A stretch of 10,696 nucleotides of DNA from Paracoccaceae bacterium (GCA_015487255.1 WFQA01000153.1:1-10696); one strand, 5' to 3'. Shown: positions 1-7,954, counted from the first letter of the stretch. The notes: generated from the letters alone by a model not told the origin. A program made the numbers and translations.

Positions 1-7
1 ACCGGCG

Positions 8-1990
8 TTATTGCGCCGTTTCAGCCAGCCGAACCAGACGGATGAACCCGGCCCGATAGCCATAGGGGTCATCGCCTTTTCCCTGCTGCGCGAGGCGCAA
101 CACATCGTCAAAACCCCAGCCCCCCAGCCGCGTATCGCCGCGTAAAAGCTGGCCAAAACTGGCCACAGCGGTGGAGAAGATCACATCCTGCGCCAGTTGA
201 TCTGCCGGGGCATTTTGCACCGGTGTGGTGATCAAGTTGGAGCGGCTTTCCCCCGGCAGCTTGTAACGCAGCTTCAAAAATGCCAACTCGCCATTGCTTT
301 CGGGCAGGGCCTCACCCTGACCATAGCGCAGCGGGTCCATGCTGATGGCGGGCGAGCCGACCGGGGTGATCTCGTAGAGCGCGGTCACCTGGCTGCCGGC
401 GCCGATATCGCCCGCATCCACCGCGTCATTGTTGAAATCCTCGCGGTTCAGCGCGCGGGTTTCATAGCCGATCAGCCGGTATTCGGCCACCTCGGCGGGG
501 TTGAACTCCACCTGGATTTTCACATCCTGTGCGATGGTAAACAGCGCGCCGCCAATCTGCTCGACCAGCAGTTTTTGCGCTTCGGCAAGCGTGTCGATAT
601 AGGCCGCCGTGCCGTTGCCGTTTTGGGCGAGGGTCTGCATCAGGGCGTCATTGTAATTGCCCTGACCAAAGCCGAGAATCGAAAGGTAAACCCCGCTTTC
701 ACTTTTGTTTTCAATGTATTTTTGCATCGCGCCCACACTGGACATGCCAACATTGAAATCCCCGTCCGTGGCCAGAATCACCCGCGAGGTCTCGCCCTTT
801 TCCATCATATCCTGCGCCAGCATATAGGCCTGCTCCAGCCCGGCCTGACCGGCGGTGGAACCACCCGCCGAAAGCCGGTTGAGGGCGTTGAGGATCTTGC
901 GGCTTTCACTGGCCGGGGTTGGCTCCAGCGCCATGCCTGCCGCGCCGGCATAGGTGACAATCGCCACCTGATCCTGCGGGTTCAGCTCACCCAGCAGCAG
1001 CCGGAAAGACTGGATGAGCAGCGGTAGCTTATCCGGCGCGTTCATCGAGCCGGAGGTGTCGATCAGGAACACAAGGTTCACCGGCGGGCGCTCGGAAAAT
1101 GGGATTTCATAGCCTTGAATGCCGATATGCAGCAGCAGGGTATCCGCGTTCCACGGGGTTTGAAAAACCGTGGCTTGCGGGGCAAAGGGCTGCGCAATGG
1201 TTTGTGGCGCGGCGTAGTTATAATCAAAATAATTGATCAGCTCTTCGGTGCGCACCGCATCGGGGCTGGGCAGGTGGCCATTGAGCAGGCTGCGCCGCAC
1301 CACGCTGTAGCTGGCGGTATCGACATCGATTGAAAAGGTCGAAACCGGCTCGTCTTTTGCCACTTTGAGCGGGCTGACGGCCTCTCCGGCGAATTGGTCG
1401 CGGTTTTCCAGCCGGAGGTTGATGACGGGTGTATCATCCGCAAAGCCGCCGATCACCTGCGCGGGGCTGGGTGCGGCAACCATTGGCGCGCTGCTTGGCA
1501 CATCTTGCGCGGTGCGCTCCAGCAAGCCGGTCGGGGCTGCCTGCTCGGCCTCGCTCCGGTCATCAGCGGCCGGTGCGGTGCGGCGCGGGGCAACCGCACC
1601 GTCAACTGTAGCGGCCTTGCCGATTTGCCCGGATGTTTCGGGTTGCATGGCAGCCGGCGCATCAAATACCGCTGGCGGGTTGTTTGCTGACAGGTTCACA
1701 TTCTGGGTGATGAAAACCGCCAGGGCGATGGTGGCAAGGCTGGTGCCGCCCAGCATCAGGCCACGGGGGGATAATTTCTCAAACATCGCTTTAAATCCTT
1801 CCATAAATCCGCGCCCGTTTTCGGGGCGGTCATGGGTAGGACGCTCAGCCCCGGGCGATCCTTGGAAATTTTCCGCGTTTTTTTCAAAAGCCAGCATGCC
1901 AGCCGCCAGCGCGGCCTGTTTGGCCTTGGCGCGCGGGGGCGGCACATCCTCTTGCAGCAGGGCCTTGAGCCTGTTGATATCATCACTCAT
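8..1990 (-). CDS. YfbK-like von Willebrand factor A domain membrane protein
   Basis: A 660-residue protein. Residues 1-75 are charged and predicted cytoplasmic. Residues about 78-96 form one hydrophobic helix, followed by an Ala/Pro-rich low-complexity linker (about 104-180). From about 185 it matches the YfbK layout: a vWA-associated N-terminal domain (with STFSIDVDTASYS near 217-229), the vWA domain (about 303-480) and a C-terminal DUF3520-like domain up to the end. The metal-ion-dependent adhesion site is intact: DTSGS at 311-315, T379 in GGSTA, and D409 in ATDGD. Such domains bind a divalent metal and mediate protein-protein contacts. There is no lipobox or cleavable signal, so the N-terminus probably stays inside and the vWA part faces the periplasm. 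The start overlaps the sigma factor stop (ATGA) and has GAGGAG about 8 bases upstream, so the two are co-translated. Family assignment is solid. The biological role is unknown; a sensor or anti-sigma role is inferred from position and topology. Confidence 0.9.
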   Translation of the reverse strand: MSDDINRLKALLQEDVPPPRAKAKQAALAAGMLAFEKNAENFQGSPGAERPTHDRPENGRGFMEGFKAMFEKLSPRGLMLGGTSLATIALAVFITQNVNLSANNPPAVFDAPAAMQPETSGQIGKAATVDGAVAPRRTAPAADDRSEAEQAAPTGLLERTAQDVPSSAPMVAAPSPAQVIGGFADDTPVINLRLENRDQFAGEAVSPLKVAKDEPVSTFSIDVDTASYSVVRRSLLNGHLPSPDAVRTEELINYFDYNYAAPQTIAQPFAPQATVFQTPWNADTLLLHIGIQGYEIPFSERPPVNLVFLIDTSGSMNAPDKLPLLIQSFRLLLGELNPQDQVAIVTYAGAAGMALEPTPASESRKILNALNRLSAGGSTAGQAGLEQAYMLAQDMMEKGETSRVILATDGDFNVGMSSVGAMQKYIENKSESGVYLSILGFGQGNYNDALMQTLAQNGNGTAAYIDTLAEAQKLLVEQIGGALFTIAQDVKIQVEFNPAEVAEYRLIGYETRALNREDFNNDAVDAGDIGAGSQVTALYEITPVGSPAISMDPLRYGQGEALPESNGELAFLKLRYKLPGESRSNLITTPVQNAPADQLAQDVIFSTAVASFGQLLRGDTRLGGWGFDDVLRLAQQGKGDDPYGYRAGFIRLVRLAETAQ

Positions 1991-2529
1991 TTCAGTATCT
2001 CCTCTGCCAGCGCCATGCGGCGGAGTTCCTTTTTCACTTCGCTCATGCGCCAGCTTACCGCGCCTTCAGACAGCCCCAGCGCCTTGCCGGCCTGCGCGTG
2101 GGTCATCTCCTCACCCAGCACCAGCACCACGGTTTCGCGCAAATCAGGCGAAAGCCGCCCCATGGCGCGGGCGAGCCAGCTCAGGCTTTCCCGTTTCTCC
2201 ACCGCCATTTCACGCTGCATCACTTCCATATCTCCCCAGCCATCAGCGGCGCGGGCCTGCGCGCCGCGCCGCCGCATCAGATCACGCCCGGCATTGACCA
2301 CAACCCGGTAAAGCCAGCTTTCGAACTTCGAATCACTTCTGAAACTGCCAAGCTTTTTGGGCAGGGCCGCGCAGATATCCTGCACCAGATCTTCCGCATC
2401 CACCTGTTGGCCAAGGGTTTGATAAGCCACACGATACATCAGATCATAATGCCGCTCCAGCAGCGCGCGAAACGCTTCCGCGCTACCCGCCCCCGCCTCG
2501 GCTGCCAGTTTTTCGCTGCTCTTTTCCAT
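1987..2529 (-). CDS. ECF-type RNA polymerase sigma factor (sigma-70 family)
   Basis: A 180-residue protein of typical ECF length with only regions 2 and 4. Region 2 spans about 19-88 and includes the conserved DAEDLVQD (44-51) and the FESWLYRVVVNAGRD stretch (69-83) used in core binding and -10 recognition. Region 4 spans about 122-172. Its helix-turn-helix, THAQAGKALGLSEGAVSWRM (143-162), would bind the -35 element. It directs RNA polymerase to a small regulon in response to a signal. The gene is first in a two-gene operon with the vWA membrane protein, which overlaps it by 4 bases. The ATG has AGGA upstream at short spacing. No classical zinc-binding anti-sigma gene (HxxxCxxC) is visible here, so the vWA protein is the only candidate partner in view. 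The ECF subgroup could not be assigned. Confidence 0.92.
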   Translation of the reverse strand: MEKSSEKLAAEAGAGSAEAFRALLERHYDLMYRVAYQTLGQQVDAEDLVQDICAALPKKLGSFRSDSKFESWLYRVVVNAGRDLMRRRGAQARAADGWGDMEVMQREMAVEKRESLSWLARAMGRLSPDLRETVVLVLGEEMTHAQAGKALGLSEGAVSWRMSEVKKELRRMALAEEILK

Positions 2530-2636
2530 ATATCCTGACTGTATGACGCATGCGCCTGCTCAATCCTTGGCAGAAAAATGGAAAAAGAGAAAGCAGAACC
2601 GGATACGGGCTTGTGTTGCCTTGTGAAGGCATAAAC

Positions 2637-2650
2637 TGAACGATGGTTCA
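2637..2650. promoter_or_regulatory. Perfect inverted repeat, possible operator
   Basis: TGAAC-GATG-GTTCA is a perfect 5-base inverted repeat with a 4-base spacer. It lies between the divergent genes and ends 9 bases before the rightward -35 candidate. It resembles sites of dimeric helix-turn-helix regulators, and its half-site layout is loosely like the G/CAAAC-N2-4-GTTTG/C site of the fatty-acid regulator PsrA. No regulator gene is in view, so the assignment is speculative. A 10-base dyad also has a modest chance of occurring at random. Confidence 0.35.
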
Positions 2651-2659
2651 ATTATTATC

Positions 2660-2687
2660 TTGCCTCACGAAATTTTCTTGCTAGTCT
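2660..2687 (+). promoter_or_regulatory. Candidate promoter of the synthetase/transporter operon
   Basis: TTGCCT (2660-2665, four of six matches to TTGACA) lies 16 bases before TAGTCT (2682-2687, three of six to TATAAT). The latter is preceded by TG one base away, giving an extended -10. This would give a leader of about 60 bases before the ATG at 2757. The match is weak. A TATTAT at 2653-2658 is closer to a -10 consensus but lacks a -35 at proper spacing. Confidence 0.25.
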
Positions 2688-2742
2688 GTTTGAAATCGAC
2701 AGGCACAAGCCTGCACATATTACGGGGCCCAACAGCCCGTTC

Positions 2743-2750
2743 AGGGAGGA
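2743..2750 (+). promoter_or_regulatory. Strong ribosome binding site that decides the synthetase start
   Basis: AGGGAGGA is nearly fully complementary to the 16S 3' end and lies 6 bases before the ATG at 2757. A competing ATG at 2752 is only 1 base from this site and would encode just Met-Ala before a TGA that overlaps the real start (ATGGCATGA). The start at 2757 is therefore preferred. Confidence 0.75.
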
Positions 2751-2756
2751 AATGGC

Positions 2757-4721
2757 ATGAGCGCATCTGTTCTGCCCGAAGGTTTGGATACGTTTCCAAA
2801 ATTGCTGGCGCGCAATGCCGGGCAATGGGCCAATGTGCCCGCCTATCGCGAGAAAGAATACGGTATCTGGCAAAGCTGGAGCTGGAGCGAAGTGCATGAA
2901 GAGGTCAACGCTTTGGCCATGGGCTATGTGGCGCTGGGGCTGAACGAGGGGGATTATGTGGCGATCATCGGCCGCAACCGCCCCTCTCTTTATTGGGCGA
3001 TGCTGGCCGCACAGGCGGCAGGGGCCATCCCGGTGCCGCTTTACCAGGATGCAAACGCTGAGGAAATGGCCTATGTGTTGGAGCATTCCGGCGCGCGCTT
3101 CATTGTGGCCGAGGATCAGGAGCAGGTCGACAAGGTGCTGGAGGTTCAGGATCGCCTCCCCGCCGTCGAGCAGATCATCTATTATGACAAGCGCGGCATG
3201 CGCAAATACGAGCACAAGCACCTGAACGCCTATGAGGATGTGCAGGCCGAGGGCCGCGCCGGGCATGCGCGGCTGATGCCGGTGCTGAAAGAGCGGCAGG
3301 AAAAGCTGGATGAAAATTCCACCTGCGTGATGCTTTATACCTCCGGCACCACCGGCAAGCCCAAAGGGGTGGTGCTTTCCAACGCCAATATCATCGCCTC
3401 GGCCAAGGCCAGCTCGGAGTTTGACAGCCTGAGTGCCGGTGATTCGGTGCTGGCTTATCTGCCGATGGCCTGGGTGGGGGATTTTATCTTTTCCATCGGG
3501 CAGGCCTGCTGGACCGGCTTTTGTGTCGCCTGCCCCGAAAGCCCCGAAACCATGCAGGCGGATCTGCGCGAAATAGGCCCGAGCTATTTCTTTGCCCCGC
3601 CGAGGTTTTTTGAAGGGCTGCTGACCAATGTGATGATCCGCATCGAGGATGCCAGCCCGATGAAGAAGTGGCTGTTTCACAAATATATGGCCCATGCCAA
3701 AAAAGTCGGGCCGGACCTGCTCGATGGCAAGCCGGTGAGCTTTGGGGACCGGTTGAAATACCGGATCGGCGAGTTGCTGATCTATGGCCCGCTGAAAAAC
3801 ACCCTTGGCCTTTCGCGGGTACGGGTCGGCTATACGGCGGGCGAGGCGATCGGGCCGGAGATTTTCGAGTTTTACCGTTCACTGGGGATCAACCTCAAAC
3901 AGCTTTATGGCCAGACGGAGGCGAGTGTGTTCATCACCCAGCAGCCGGATGGCGAGGTGCGGGCCGATACGGTTGGCGTGCCAAGCCCCGGTGTGGAGCT
4001 TAAAATCGCTGATAATGGCGAGGTGTTTTACCGCTCGGCCGGGGTGTTTGTGGAATATTACAAAAACCCCGAAAGCACCGCTGGCACCAAGGATGCCGAG
4101 GGCTGGGTCGCCACGGGGGATGCCGGGTTTATCGAGGAAAGCTCGGGGCATTTGCGCATTATCGACCGGGCCAAGGATGTGGGCAAAATGGCGGATGGCT
4201 CGATGTTTGCCCCGAAATTCGTGGAAAACAAGCTCAAATTCTACCCCGACATTCTGGAGGCGGTGGTATTTGGTGCGGGGCGCGAAAACTGCGTGGCCTT
4301 CATCAATATCGACCTTGGCGCGGTGGGCAACTGGGCCGAACGCAACAATATCGCCTATGCCTCTTATCAGGAGCTGGCCGGACATCCGCAGGTGCTCGAT
4401 AGTATCCAGAGCCATATTGAAGAGGTCAACAAATCGGTGGCGGCGGATGAAATGCTTTCCGGCTGCCAGATTCACCGCTTTTTGGTGCTGCACAAGGAGC
4501 TGGACCCGGATGACGGCGAAATGACCCGCACGCGGAAGGTGCGCCGCAAGATTGTCGGCGAGAAATTCGATGATCTGGTGGCGGCACTTTATAGCGATGC
4601 CAAGAGCATCCATACCGAAACCGAAGTGACCTATGAGGATGGCCGCAAGGGCGCGATCAGCGCCACGCTTGAATTGCGCGATGTGGCGGTGGTGCCGGTG
4701 AAGCGCGAGGTGGCAGCATGA
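2757..4721 (+). CDS. AMP-forming long-chain acyl-CoA synthetase (FAA1-like)
   Basis: A 654-residue member of the adenylate-forming family, of usual length for FAA1-type acyl-CoA synthetases. These enzymes activate a carboxylic acid with ATP to an acyl-adenylate and transfer it to coenzyme A. Key motifs are intact: the phosphate-binding loop YTSGTTGKPKG (194-204), the QLYGQTEA motif (382-389) with the catalytic Glu388, and GWVATGD (449-455), whose Asp455 would bind the ribose. The later DRAKDVGKM stretch is the hinge region, followed by APKFVENKLKF. A large N-terminal domain and a small mobile C-terminal domain are evident. The protein has no signal peptide and should be cytoplasmic. It is first in the transporter operon and its stop overlaps the next gene (ATGA), which suggests it activates the imported substrate. 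Chain-length or aromatic preference cannot be read from the sequence. Confidence 0.93.
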   Translation: MSASVLPEGLDTFPKLLARNAGQWANVPAYREKEYGIWQSWSWSEVHEEVNALAMGYVALGLNEGDYVAIIGRNRPSLYWAMLAAQAAGAIPVPLYQDANAEEMAYVLEHSGARFIVAEDQEQVDKVLEVQDRLPAVEQIIYYDKRGMRKYEHKHLNAYEDVQAEGRAGHARLMPVLKERQEKLDENSTCVMLYTSGTTGKPKGVVLSNANIIASAKASSEFDSLSAGDSVLAYLPMAWVGDFIFSIGQACWTGFCVACPESPETMQADLREIGPSYFFAPPRFFEGLLTNVMIRIEDASPMKKWLFHKYMAHAKKVGPDLLDGKPVSFGDRLKYRIGELLIYGPLKNTLGLSRVRVGYTAGEAIGPEIFEFYRSLGINLKQLYGQTEASVFITQQPDGEVRADTVGVPSPGVELKIADNGEVFYRSAGVFVEYYKNPESTAGTKDAEGWVATGDAGFIEESSGHLRIIDRAKDVGKMADGSMFAPKFVENKLKFYPDILEAVVFGAGRENCVAFINIDLGAVGNWAERNNIAYASYQELAGHPQVLDSIQSHIEEVNKSVAADEMLSGCQIHRFLVLHKELDPDDGEMTRTRKVRRKIVGEKFDDLVAALYSDAKSIHTETEVTYEDGRKGAISATLELRDVAVVPVKREVAA

Positions 4722-5035
4722 AGGCCGCACCCGTGGTGATCGTATTGCTGGCCGTGCTGGGGGCGATGATGATCGCGGTCTCGGTGCCGCTGAGCTATGG
4801 GCAGGCGGCACCGGTATTTGCGCTTGTCACTTTTGCCTCTGCGCCGGTGATCTTGCACAGGATCAGGGATAAGGGCATGGCCGTTGGCTTTTTGATCGGC
4901 CTGTCGATATTTGGCAGCGTGCCCCTGATGCGTTATTTTGAAATTGACGGGTTTATCGGCGAAACGCTGATCACCCTTGCTTACGCGGCCCTGTTGTTCA
5001 TCATCGGGTTTGGCTGGAAACGGAGCTGGAAATGA
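4718..5035 (+). CDS. Small hydrophobic membrane protein of unknown function
   Basis: A 105-residue protein that I do not recognise. It is strongly hydrophobic, with three or four predicted membrane helices at about 5-25, 31-47 (weaker), 53-72 and 80-100, and a short basic tail KRSWK. The basic residues (H48, R49, R51, K53 and the tail) suggest loops on the cytoplasmic side. It overlaps the synthetase stop and the LivG start, each as ATGA, and has GAGG 7 bases before its own ATG. The gene is therefore translated with both neighbours and is very likely real. Position suggests an accessory role in transport or in docking the synthetase to the membrane, but this is inference only. Confidence 0.8.
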   Translation: MKAAPVVIVLLAVLGAMMIAVSVPLSYGQAAPVFALVTFASAPVILHRIRDKGMAVGFLIGLSIFGSVPLMRYFEIDGFIGETLITLAYAALLFIIGFGWKRSWK

Positions 5036-5853
5036 ACGATATGAACCCGGATTCATATGTAACACCCGATGGCCGCACCATTGGCGGCAAGGTGTTGGAA
5101 ATGCGCAACATCACCCTGCGGTTTGGCGGTGTGGTGGCGATCAAGAATATTACTTTTGATATTCGCGAGGGGGAAATTCGCGCGATCATTGGCCCCAACG
5201 GGGCTGGCAAATCCTCGATGCTGAATGTGATCAACGGGTTTTATCACCCGCAGGAGGGTGAAATTTATTTTCACGGTGAAAAGCGCAAGCCGATGAAGCC
5301 CTATCAGATTGCCAAACAGGGCATTGCCCGCACCTTTCAAAACATCGCGCTTTTCAAGGGGATGAGCACGCTGGACAACATCATGACCGGGCGTTTCAAC
5401 CACATGAAAACCAACTTTTTCCTACAGATGCTCTGGAAAGGGCCGGCGGAGAAGGAAGAGGCGGAAAACCGGGAAATCGTTGAAAAGGTGATTGATTTTC
5501 TGGAAATTCAGGCCATTCGCAAAACCCCGGTCGGGGCCTTGCCTTATGGTTTGCAAAAGCGGGTGGAGCTGGGGCGGGCCTTGGCGGCACAGCCCAGGCT
5601 TTTGCTGCTGGATGAGCCGATGGCGGGCATGAATGTGGAAGAAAAAGAGGATATGAGCCGCTTCATTTTGGATGTGAACGATGAATTTGGCACCACCATT
5701 GCGCTGATCGAGCATGATATGGGTGTGGTGATGGATATATCCGACCGCGTGGTGGTGATGGATTACGGCAAGAAAATCGGCGATGGCACGCCAGACGAGG
5801 TGCGCAACAATCAAGCGGTGATAGATGCCTATCTCGGCGTGGATCACGGGTGA
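5032..5853 (+). CDS. livG: Liv-type ABC transporter ATP-binding protein (LivG family)
   Basis: A 273-residue nucleotide-binding subunit of the branched-chain amino acid (HAAT) ABC family. Walker A is GPNGAGKS (54-61), Walker B is LLLLDEP with D194 and E195, and the switch histidine is H228 in IEHDMG. The signature region reads LPYGLQKRVELGRAL. LivG proteins normally have a Tyr here (for example LAYGQQRR) instead of LSGGQ, and in this protein the last position is also changed from Gln to Leu. It would pair with the LivF-type subunit at 9396 to power the LivH/LivM channel. The start overlaps the small membrane gene (ATGA). A second ATG at 5041 is possible, but GGAG at 5022-5025 fits 5032 better. 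The symbol denotes the family, not a proven substrate. Confidence 0.93.
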   Translation: MNDMNPDSYVTPDGRTIGGKVLEMRNITLRFGGVVAIKNITFDIREGEIRAIIGPNGAGKSSMLNVINGFYHPQEGEIYFHGEKRKPMKPYQIAKQGIARTFQNIALFKGMSTLDNIMTGRFNHMKTNFFLQMLWKGPAEKEEAENREIVEKVIDFLEIQAIRKTPVGALPYGLQKRVELGRALAAQPRLLLLDEPMAGMNVEEKEDMSRFILDVNDEFGTTIALIEHDMGVVMDISDRVVVMDYGKKIGDGTPDEVRNNQAVIDAYLGVDHG

Positions 5854-5863
5854 GGGGATAATA

Positions 5864-6874
5864 ATGTTTGAGCAATTTCTATTTGGGATAGAGGCCGCGA
5901 TCAACGGGCTGATGACCGGGGTTATGTATTCGCTTGTCGCGCTTGGTTTTGTGCTGATCTTCAAGGCTTCGGGGGTTTTCAATTATGCCCAGGGGGTGAT
6001 GGCGCTGTTTGGCGCGCTGACCCTGGTGGGCATTCAGGAGGGGCAGGTGCCTTTTGCCCATCTGATCAACGCGATTTTCGGCACGAAAATCACCAATTTC
6101 ACCTGGGAGGTGCCCGCGCTGGCCGCCATTGCGCTCACCGTCGGGGTAATGATCATCTTTGCCTGGCTGGTGGAGCGATTATTGCTGCGAAATCTGGTCA
6201 ACCAGGACCCGATCATTCTGTTTATGGCCACCATCGGGCTGGCTTATTTCATGGAAGGTCTTGGCGATCTGATGTGGGGGTCCAATATCAAAACCATCAA
6301 TCTGGGGCTTAATCAGGGCATGAACGAAACCATAGATGCCGCCACCTATGAGTGGTTTGGCTACGGGTTTTACATTGATAACCTTGATATTACGGCGGCG
6401 ATCATTGCGGTGATACTGGTGGTGGCGCTAACGGTTTTCAGCCAGTATTCCACCACCGGGCGGGCCTTGCGCGCCGTGGCGGATGATCACCAGGCCGCGC
6501 TTTCGGTTGGTATCTCCCTGCGCTCGATCTGGGTGATTGTCTGGGGCATTGCCGGGTTTATCGCGCTGGTGGCCGGGGTGATGTGGGGGGCCAAATCGGG
6601 GGTGCAGTTCTCGCTTTCGCTGATCACGCTCAAGGCTCTGCCGGTGTTGATGCTGGGCGGGTTCACCTCCATTCCCGGTGCGATCATCGGTGGCATGATC
6701 ATCGGCGTGGGTGAAAAAGTGTTTGAATTTATCGTCAGCGCAAGCTGGTTTGGCGATTTGGTCGGCTTTACCATGAACGCCACCGAAAACTGGTTTGCCT
6801 ATGTGCTGGCGCTTATTTTCCTTGTCTTCCGGCCGCAAGGGCTGTTTGGCGACAAAATCATCGAGAGGGTTTAG
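5864..6874 (+). CDS. livH: Liv-type ABC transporter permease (LivH family)
   Basis: A 336-residue inner-membrane permease with about eight hydrophobic helices. The N-terminal GLMTGVMYSLVALGFVLIFK and the following VFNYAQGVMALFGAL are typical LivH signatures. The cytoplasmic coupling loop, GRALRAVADDHQAALSVGI, would contact the ATPase subunits. The open frame extends upstream to an ATG at 5825, but that would overlap livG by 29 bases and add 13 non-hydrophobic residues. The ATG at 5864 has a GAGGGG site (5852-5857) and lies 10 bases after the livG stop, so I chose it. It should form the channel as a heterodimer with the LivM-type permease that follows. Confidence 0.92.
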   Translation: MFEQFLFGIEAAINGLMTGVMYSLVALGFVLIFKASGVFNYAQGVMALFGALTLVGIQEGQVPFAHLINAIFGTKITNFTWEVPALAAIALTVGVMIIFAWLVERLLLRNLVNQDPIILFMATIGLAYFMEGLGDLMWGSNIKTINLGLNQGMNETIDAATYEWFGYGFYIDNLDITAAIIAVILVVALTVFSQYSTTGRALRAVADDHQAALSVGISLRSIWVIVWGIAGFIALVAGVMWGAKSGVQFSLSLITLKALPVLMLGGFTSIPGAIIGGMIIGVGEKVFEFIVSASWFGDLVGFTMNATENWFAYVLALIFLVFRPQGLFGDKIIERV

Positions 6875-6877
6875 GCC

Positions 6878-7954
6878 ATGTTTTATCGTGAAGCCGGTGA
6901 CTATAAAAAATCCTACGCCGAAGACAGCCAGACCTTCCCGCTGAAGCTGGACCGCTATGCCTATTACGCGCTGCTGCTGGTGGCCTTTCTGGTGGTGCCG
7001 TTTGTGATCAACGATTACTGGGCAGCAGCGGTGCTGATCCCGTTTCTGATCTGGTCGATCGCCGCTTTGGGGCTGAATATCCTGACCGGCTATTGCGGGC
7101 AGGTCAGCCTTGGCACGGGCGGGTTCATGGCGGTGGGGGCCTATGCCTCATATAAGCTGATGACCTCGTTTCCCGAGCTGAATATCCTGATTATCGTGCT
7201 GCTTTCGGGGGTGATCACCGCCGGGGTCGGGGTGATCTTTGGCCTGCCATCCCTGCGGATCAAGGGGTTTTATCTGGCGGTGGCCACCCTGGCGGCGCAG
7301 TTTTTCCTGATCTGGCTGTTCAACAAGGTGCCGTGGTTTTACAACTATTCCGCCTCGGGGCAGATCACCTCGCCCAAGCGCGAGATGTTTGGCTTTGAGG
7401 TTACCGGCCCAAGTGCCAGTGCCGAGGCCAAATACCTGTTCATTCTGGTGCTGGTGGTCGGGCTGGCATGGGTGGCGCGCAACCTGACGCGCGGGCGCAT
7501 CGGGCGCTCCTGGATGGCGATCCGCGATATGGATATCGCCGCCGAGATCATCGGGGTCAACCCGCTCAAGACCAAGCTGGTGGCTTTTGCGGTCAGCTCG
7601 TTTTACATCGGCATTGCCGGTGCGCTGTTTTTCTCGGTCTATCTGGGCGCGGTGGAAGTGGGCGAGGCCTTTGGCATTCTGAAATCGTTTCTGGTGCTGT
7701 TCATGATCATCATCGGCGGGCTTGGCTCGATACTGGGCAGCTTTATCGGTGCGGCCTTTCTGGTGATCATGCCGGTGATGCTGAAAAACATCATGGTGGG
7801 CTATTTTGGCTGGCCGATTGACCTTGCCGCGCAGACCGAGCTGGTGATCATCGGGTTTTTGATCATGCTGACCCTGATACTGGAACCCCACGGCGTAGCC
7901 CAGCTCTGGCGCTTTATAAAGCAGAAATTACGCCTATGGCCTTTCCCGCATTAG
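6878..7954 (+). CDS. livM: Liv-type ABC transporter permease (LivM family)
   Basis: A 358-residue inner-membrane permease. The family hallmark LNILTGYCGQVSLGTGGFMA lies near the second helix, and LPSLRIKGFYLAVATLAAQF follows. The coupling loop GRSWMAIRDMDIAAEIIGVN is close to the usual LivM form. About 25 polar residues precede the first helix, a little longer than in minimal homologues. The start lies 3 bases after the livH stop and has GAGAGGG (6863-6869) upstream. It is the partner of LivH in the translocation pore. Confidence 0.93.
   Translation: MFYREAGDYKKSYAEDSQTFPLKLDRYAYYALLLVAFLVVPFVINDYWAAAVLIPFLIWSIAALGLNILTGYCGQVSLGTGGFMAVGAYASYKLMTSFPELNILIIVLLSGVITAGVGVIFGLPSLRIKGFYLAVATLAAQFFLIWLFNKVPWFYNYSASGQITSPKREMFGFEVTGPSASAEAKYLFILVLVVGLAWVARNLTRGRIGRSWMAIRDMDIAAEIIGVNPLKTKLVAFAVSSFYIGIAGALFFSVYLGAVEVGEAFGILKSFLVLFMIIIGGLGSILGSFIGAAFLVIMPVMLKNIMVGYFGWPIDLAAQTELVIIGFLIMLTLILEPHGVAQLWRFIKQKLRLWPFPH

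Larger units (their letters stand above)
2530..2756. other. Divergent intergenic region between the two operons
   Basis: These 227 bases separate the leftward sigma/vWA operon from the rightward synthetase/transporter operon and must hold both promoters. They are more AT-rich than the flanking genes. Features seen are the inverted repeat at 2637-2650, a rightward promoter candidate at 2660-2687 and an A-rich purine tract at about 2573-2598, which would be a pyrimidine-rich leader in the sigma mRNA. A weak leftward promoter candidate has -35 TTCACA (minus strand, 2622-2627), a 16-base spacer and -10 TATCCG (2600-2605). No convincing small gene was found. Confidence 0.7.

Noticed and set aside
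197..1027. A 276-codon plus-strand open frame inside the vWA gene
   Set aside because: Antisense to the vWA domain and its conserved metal site; no recognisable product.
2547..2554. CGCATGCG palindrome upstream of the sigma gene
   Set aside because: An 8-base palindrome is expected often by chance in GC-rich DNA, and nothing nearby supports a binding site.
2752..2760. A minimal upstream frame ATG GCA TGA overlapping the synthetase start
   Set aside because: Only 1 base separates it from the ribosome binding site, so initiation there is unlikely. It may simply be chance.
2655..3695. A 346-codon minus-strand open frame over the synthetase start
   Set aside because: Antisense to the clear acyl-CoA synthetase, His/Gly-rich, with no domain pattern.
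1987..4721. The sigma factor as regulator of the transporter operon
   Set aside because: Divergent position alone is weak evidence, and I could not find a convincing ECF-type promoter (such as GGAAC with a spaced CGT element) ahead of the synthetase.
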